64,000 nt of DNA from Caenorhabditis elegans (taxonomy: Eukaryota > Nematoda > Chromadorea > Rhabditida > Rhabditidae), in contig NC_003284.9 of the NCBI RefSeq assembly GCF_000002985.6, forward strand, positions 14,508,001-14,572,000, in the 5' to 3' direction. Position 1 is the stretch's first letter. The number at the start of each line of letters is the position of its first letter. The position numbers were made by a program, and so were the translations under genes. Shown piece by piece: positions 58,319 to 64,000 of the stretch. The notes under the pieces are model-generated. The model ran no database searches. It was not told the origin of the DNA and saw only the letters and a program-made list of their open reading frames with translations.

Positions 58319-61091
58319 GGGTTTCGACCAAAAACCCTCGTTGATGATTCTCTCGTCTCCTAATTTTTGAACTATGAACATTGCAAATCGAACCTTTCGG
58401 CAATCGAAGACAACGCTGCATTGTACAACACCTACACGGAAAAAGGGGACATTAGAACACAGACACAGTTTTGAATTCAACGTGTGGCTAATGGAATGTT
58501 TGAGTGATGTAGGAGTTGGAATCACAGAACTACAGGAATATAAACTGATGTCATTCAAATCATGTTAGGTTGAGATGTTTGGAATGCGGCTAATCAGACA
58601 AGTGTGGGTTTACCAAGTCTAGAACAATTCGATTCTGAAAATCGAAAATGGTATCTATAGTTTATCTGGAAACACAGTTAGCAACGGTCTTTGAGTAGGT
58701 ATTGAAAAATCCCTGAATCCAGATATTAAAAAAAAAAAAAATTTTTTTCCGTGTTGAAACTAACAATATTCGTTTTTTTTGCAATTTGAAATTTTTACAA
58801 CAACAATTTAAGCATTTTATGATAGACAGTATCCTGAAAACAAAATGGGTGAACTCTAACAAAACAGCTTTTTGGTTTATTTTCTCAAAGAGTATTCAAA
58901 AAAATTAATAAAATTTGACCCAATTTAGTTTTGAATTTAAATTTCAGGACCCGAACAGTTTCAAATAATGGAAATTAAAAATCCAGTAGTACACAACAAT
59001 TGTACTTTTTACTATATTCACATTTAAAAACTTAATTTTAAAAAAATTGAAACAATAATTCAAAAAGGCAACTATGTGCACTTCAGAGAAAAACGAGAAA
59101 TCACTTCAATTGAAATTTCAGTCTTTATTGTAAAAGCTCGAGAATATCCGAAACTCCTTCACAACTTTCAGATATTATTTTTGCTTTTGCGAAAAATTCC
59201 ATTTGACTAATTTGACCACGTCATCATTTTATGTGGTCTGGTAATGAAAACCACTTGAATGTTCAAAATGTGTTGTTTTGCAAAGTGCTTTTTCTACAGA
59301 AAATCACAAAAATCTAACATCACAGACACCCAAAATATCGAATTTCAGAAGAAGTTGGGATGCGTGACAAATTTCTAGAATCCTGTGAACCTGATCAAGT
59401 TTCACTTGTTCTGGAAATGGTAATGTATGATCAAGAATAAGTTAATAAATATGGGTTAATTGATCAACTATTGCTGTTAATTTCAATTGTAAGAAAATTA
59501 ATTGTAGACTAAATGAAAACTTGGTTAAAATAAAAAATGAATGGAAAAATGGTAAAACTTTCAAAGAGGCATTTTTGTGATTCTAAAGACCAGTAAGCAC
59601 AAAAACGTGTGCCTGTTGCCAAAAGAGTACGTTTCCAAAATTAACTGTAGACAAAATTTATAGAAATAAAAATAAGAAAAACTGAAATAATACTAAATAA
59701 ATAATAAGCGATGAGTTAGGTAAAAAAACCCTGACTATACGCCTAAATCCAAATTCCGCATTAAAAAAATTGAAAAATTCCAGAGAATTTGAACCCTGTA
59801 CACCACTTTAGTACATATTTCAAATAGAGTATTTTTAAAATATTTCTGTTGGCCGGGCTTAACTATTCCAATTGGAGTGAAAATGAAAAAAAAATTAAAT
59901 GTAATTTTTAACTTAAATGTTGAGTTGCGCTAGTTGAAACTTTGTCCAAATACGCTATTCGATTATTTTAGTAAACATTTGAAAGTTTTCGGTCTCAAGT
60001 TTTCAAGTTTAAACCGTTACAATACTTAAGTATAACTGATAGAACCTTTAATGAAATGTTGAAAATCGCTTGACGTGTCAAATTAAAATCGGTAAAAATT
60101 GTGTAAAATCAACTTTTTTATGGAAAATAAATGAATTGCAAAAATTGCGAAAAGTTTTTTTTATGACGCTTGGTATTTTTAGCACTAGATTTTTTTTTCA
60201 ATAACTGATGTGAGCAAGAATATTGTTTTAAAAATTCTTTCAGCGGTTATTCTTTTGTTTATCAAAATTACAAAAAAACGGCACTTTTTTTAAATCGGAA
60301 AGTTCTAAAGTTTCCATATTTCTTTTGTAGTTACACAAATCAAAATCATCAAGGAATACACTTTTTGATTTCTTCCACTATTCTCCTGCAAATTGTATTC
60401 TCAACTGTAGTCATTATACGGAAATTATCAATTGGTATTTGGTCTGTTGATATTTGTTGCAGATCTACGTATCAACTACACGGAGGTAGTGTTTAGATCA
60501 AATTTAGGTTTCTGCACGTATCTTATCTGTAAGCACTATATTATTTGTTCAAACTAGAAACTGTTGACAATGCTGACTTGATGATACTTTAATTTATCAG
60601 TGTTAGATCTCGCAAAGTGTTGGTCTTTTGAATAACAGAAGTGTGGGTGTACAACAAATTCGACTTTGATCATACAAGTTTTTCCTTTTTTAGTATGCAG
60701 ATTATTGTTTGGAATGGGGTATGACAAATGCAGAAACGAAAAACCGGTACATCACGTCATTTGTCACAGAATTCACGGAAACATCAGGTTCGTGAGTCAG
60801 GTTGATTAAATTCCAAAGTGTTAGTCAGTGTTACAACTGCAGGCGGAATACTGTTTTTAGTGTGCAAAATCGTTTTTATTTTTAATTAACTAAGCAATTT
60901 GCGATTATGTATGCGTGTGGGGGAAGAATGGCAAAGACGGAAAAGTCACGTGTCAACTGACAAAATGTGGATCACAACTGAATCATGGGAAAGAAAAACA
61001 AATGAAAAGGAAAGAAAGTAGAAAAGCAATTACATAGTTAAGTTCAATTACGATATTTTCAATATCCAATAATAACAATATTAATAATAAA

Positions 61092-62677
61092 TCAATCTTC
61101 ATCCTGCTCAATGGTCATAGCTTGGATTTTCATGCGAAGTGGTTTCTTCTTCTTTTTGTCGACAATCTGGATGCAAGAGTCGTGAACAAGAACCGCCAGT
61201 CGGAGACGATTTTCCGTGATCACATCGTCTTTTGCAAATGCTCCCAAGTGAGCAATAATTTCGTCGTCAATGGTGGCTTTTAGTTGATTCACATCGACCT
61301 GGAATAGGAAATTTAGAAACTAGTTCTATGATTAGTTCTTTTACAAAAAGATTTTCTTCAAAATTAAAATTAGGGCTCCCATTTGGTGCAAACTTTGCTC
61401 CGCGTCCGACACTTTTTGAGTTCCGCGCATCGCTTTAAAGATTTGGATCGCGGCGTGAGAGCGGCGTTTGCAGCGCCGCATATGGGAGCCCTAATTAAAA
61501 TACAACGTAGTTCATATTTAAACTAAAAAAATTGGCTTTTTGGAAAAGTAATTAGAAGAAGGAACCCATATGTACAAGGCTAAGATTGAAATATTCAAGT
61601 AAAATAATACCGAGTTTGCTCAATAAATATTATGTTGAATGTTGAACCCTGTTGAAAAACACAATGTTTTTGGAACTCATGATAATTGACACATTTTGGC
61701 AATTGCTGGTTTTTGATATTTTGAGCTTTAACAGTGAATTTTTTGCCACAAAACACATTTGTACGCTTTAAATTCTTTAAAAGTTAGTAAACTTTATTTT
61801 TTCAGAAATTCTTAGTTGTCAAACATTTTCACTAATGTTGCGCGCCCTTGCTCCGAACGAAAAACCCTTTAATTATGTATTAATTGATAGACGGTGTATA
61901 TTTAAAATTATTTCAAATATACTCATATTTAAAATTAACGCAAAATGTGCAATTCCTGCTTAAAAATCACTTACAGTAACATGAGACACCTTCTCATTAG
62001 CTGGCGCCAGAAAACTAAAAGCTGCTGCATAAGTTGGCGGTAGTTTTGACAGGTCCAACGGCTCGCTTCCAGTTTTTTTCATCATATCGTTTATTTCGCT
62101 TCGAACGATTCCTAGTTTTTCACTCAGTTGAATGCTTCAAAAGTTGCATTAACTCAAATGTATATAATCTTTGATCTTACTTTTTCAGTTGACCGTCAAT
62201 TTTCAGTGTTTCCTCAACAACATTTCCGGCAAGTTTTAAATCTTCAAGTGTGACCATGAATAAGTTAGCCTAGAAAAAGTAGGTTTCATTAACAAAAATA
62301 TTAAACAAGACATACCTGTTTTGCCATTGTGTGTCTAAAAGTTCGATCATTGATCGCTGGCTCGTCGATAGTGATAGCTTCATCCGCATATTCTGGGATT
62401 CCAAATGGATCGTCGCTGGGCATTTCTGATAAGTCGTAAATTGCTTCATCTTCGATAGATGTTGCGATTGATGCAACTTCCGAAGTGTCTAAAAGTGTTA
62501 CATTAAAATTTGACGGATTTTTTGTATTACCGTTATCTATTCCACCTCTTGGGAACTCTGGGAACTCTTCGGGAGTTGCAGTTTTGTTTGTTCGTCGTGG
62601 TTGCTCATTGATAACTTTGATCTCGTTAACATTAGAAAAAGAGTGAGCATTGGTGATTGATTTTGTGCTAGCAATAT
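61092..62677 (-). CDS. Unrecognised protein, 3' part only
   Basis: Five exons read in frame on the minus strand: 62677-62531, 62488-62316, 62269-62181, 62134-61975 and 61298-61092. The upstream exon is missing; the first one here starts with the last two bases of a codon, and no phase-1 donor exon with a start was found between 62678 and 64000, so the gene probably continues right of the window. The N-terminal part seen is polar and acidic (IYDLSEMPSDDPFGIPEYADEA). Then come helical, perhaps coiled segments (LEDLKLAGNVVEETLKIDGQ and IQLSEKLGIVRSEIND), and a charged end IEQDED. The acceptor before 62134 reads TTTTGAAG, not the usual TTTTCAG. No family recognised. Intron 4 contains the short family B MITE. 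Confidence 0.72.
61372..61493. mobile_element. Short MITE, family B, in intron
   Basis: TTAGGGCTCCCAT at the left and ATGGGAGCCCTAA at the right, about 122 bp. Its inner part matches the right half of the palindrome at 2686-2963 (TTTGGTGCAAACTT, then GCATCGCTTTAAAGATTTGG), so the second arm is missing. Confidence 0.85.
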
Positions 62678-62900
62678 CTGAAAATTAGAAATTTTAAATG
62701 TTGAAATTAAGGAGTTCGAAAAATGGAAATCCGAATATTTTCAATTTTTATTGCTTATACCGTGTTTCTTGAGCTAGTCTTGCACCAGCTTGATAGTTAT
62801 GACGTGAATGTATTTTCATACTAAAGGTAAAGATGATCACTACCTATTTTACCTGAGGACCAATTTAAGAGTAAGTAATTTTTGAGTACCACGTACTTTA

Positions 62901-63084
62901 TTAAAGGTGGTGTAGTAGAAATTTTTATTGCTGTAATTCGACTCTAAATTGTATGAAAACACCGAATTTCATGACGAAACTTCTTGAAAACTTCCCAAAA
63001 AAAGTTATGACACCTCAAAAAATGACCTAAAATTAGTTAAAATTGGAAATTTGACCGACTTGTTAATGTCGCAGCGGCTGGAGA
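62901..63084. mobile_element. Single arm of foldback family A
   Basis: TTAAAGGTGGTGTAGTAGAA followed by CACCGAATTTCATGACGAAAC, AAAGTTATGAC and TTAATGTCGCAGCGGCTGGA matches the left arm of 1357-2070 without its inserted block. No opposite arm is present. Confidence 0.8.
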
Positions 63085-64000
63085 CAACTTTTACCCATGT
63101 TTCACTTTGCTTCAACATAATCTTTCGATTATACGGAAACAATATATCCTTTTCTCCCAAGATGGAGAAAAGGCTTCCGAACGCCGTGTTCTTTGTCATT
63201 TGTTTCAAGCGAAAACTGCAACTTCTTTCCGCACAAAAACAGTGAAAAGCCCGTGCTAATATTTTCATAAGCGTACAGTCACCCTATTCTTGACTGCCGT
63301 TGTTGACCGGATGCTTATGTTCACCATCAGTGTCTCCGTTGCGCCCACCTCAGTACTTCTGTGTCTCTGTCAGTCCGGTTGCCTATTTTGAAAAGCTTAC
63401 AATCTAATGAGCACTTGGAAAGGGGGGGGGGGCGAGTGACTGTTTGTTTATGGTCAGACAACAGTGTTATGCCCGGTGAAAAAGAAAAATACACTTTGTT
63501 TGACTGAATGGGTCAAGTGCTATGAGGGCTCTGCTGGTATGAGGCAAAAAGAGGGGGGAGTCACAGAGAGAGAGAGAGAGAGGTAGGAATATGTACCGCG
63601 CGGAAAACGAGGAAAAGCCCTTGGCTCGACTAGAAATTCAGAAAAATATTTTCCACAATTTTTTTCTCATCGCGATTCCATGCGAGTATCCATCCGAGTA
63701 TCTAGCAAACATTCACGTGTATCTTGCCTTTTCTCTCAATAGTTCCAGTTTCGGAAAAAGTGAGCCGCGTGTTGTTGATACAGGGAAACGTGTCTCCTTT
63801 TTCATGAACAAGCTCTTTTAATTGTATTCAACATTTTTTGCCATTTTGCATGCTTACCATAATAATGTATAATAAACCTAGCTTATATGTTGATAACTTG
63901 TTATTAAGTAGGCTATTAAGTAAATATACCTGGTATAAAATTTAAAATCAAATCAAAAACTTTGAAGTAAAATGCTATATTTTATAATTTCAATGATATT
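63085..64000. other. Right end of window, no gene seen
   Basis: An upstream exon of the minus-strand gene may be here but none with the needed phase was found. The stretch holds an 11-base G run at 63422-63432, a GA microsatellite at 63565-63582 and AT-rich DNA beyond. Confidence 0.4.
63422..63432 (+). repeat. Poly-G tract
   Basis: Eleven consecutive G followed by CGAG. Long G/C tracts in C. elegans are known to be deletion-prone without the DOG-1/FANCJ helicase. Confidence 0.9.

Larger units (their letters stand above)
53083..61091. other. Eight-kilobase gene-poor region
   Basis: No exon chain could be built. Two family C MITEs, CT microsatellites and a pair of related segments (55050-55145 and 58268-58385) were found. 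Long frames at 53675-54247 (+) and 55799-56173 (-) lack introns, domains or acceptable starts. It may be regulatory DNA of the flanking genes or hold non-coding RNA genes that cannot be seen by eye. Confidence 0.5.

Overview
The window is nuclear DNA of a Caenorhabditis nematode, most likely C. elegans. It is about two-thirds A+T. Genes are split by many short introns, several only 43-55 bases, with TTTTCAG-type acceptors. Several start codons sit a few bases after such an acceptor, as expected for spliced-leader trans-splicing. The repeats also fit: an RTE-1-like non-LTR element, hairpin MITEs with CACGTGG or GGGCTCCCAT ends, and tRNA-derived SINE-like elements. All gene models below come from reading exons and checking that splice phases join.

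Layout. 1-3.3 kb: non-coding, with two foldback elements. 3.3-4.9 kb (-): F-box/FTH (DUF38) protein. 6.2-7.1 kb (-): mitochondrial glycine cleavage H protein. 8.9-11.1 and 12.8-14.4 kb (+): two unfamiliar, probably nuclear proteins that both carry a VID-type SUMO-interacting-like motif; their introns hold mobile elements. 15.3-22.5 kb: five nearly identical genes for a 103-residue secreted peptide with ten cysteines, arranged as a large inverted duplication; a frameshifted insulin-like gene lies in the spacer. 22.8-24.3 kb: dead, 5'-truncated RTE-1 copy between ~113-bp direct repeats. 26.4-31.3 kb (+): unrecognised charged protein, perhaps with a distant first exon. 32.7-34.1 kb (-): second F-box/FTH protein. 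35.5-36.6 kb (+): unrecognised protein. 37.9-38.7 kb (+): small protein that looks like a lone second RecA domain of a DEAD-box helicase, followed by two decayed copies of its 3' end. 42.1-48.2 kb (+): ZP-domain membrane protein of 725 residues. 50.5-53.1 kb (+): HNF4-like nuclear hormone receptor of 463 residues. 53.1-61.1 kb: gene-poor. 61.1-62.7 kb (-): 3' part of an unrecognised gene.

The genes do not form one pathway. F-box genes, an expanded secreted-peptide family, dead retroelement and dense MITEs give the look of a chromosome arm. The most striking feature is the peptide cluster: five copies differ by one or two residues while their flanks have diverged, each has a TATA box, and each has a first coding exon of only two codons. 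No CRISPR array, bacterial operon or true tRNA gene was seen.
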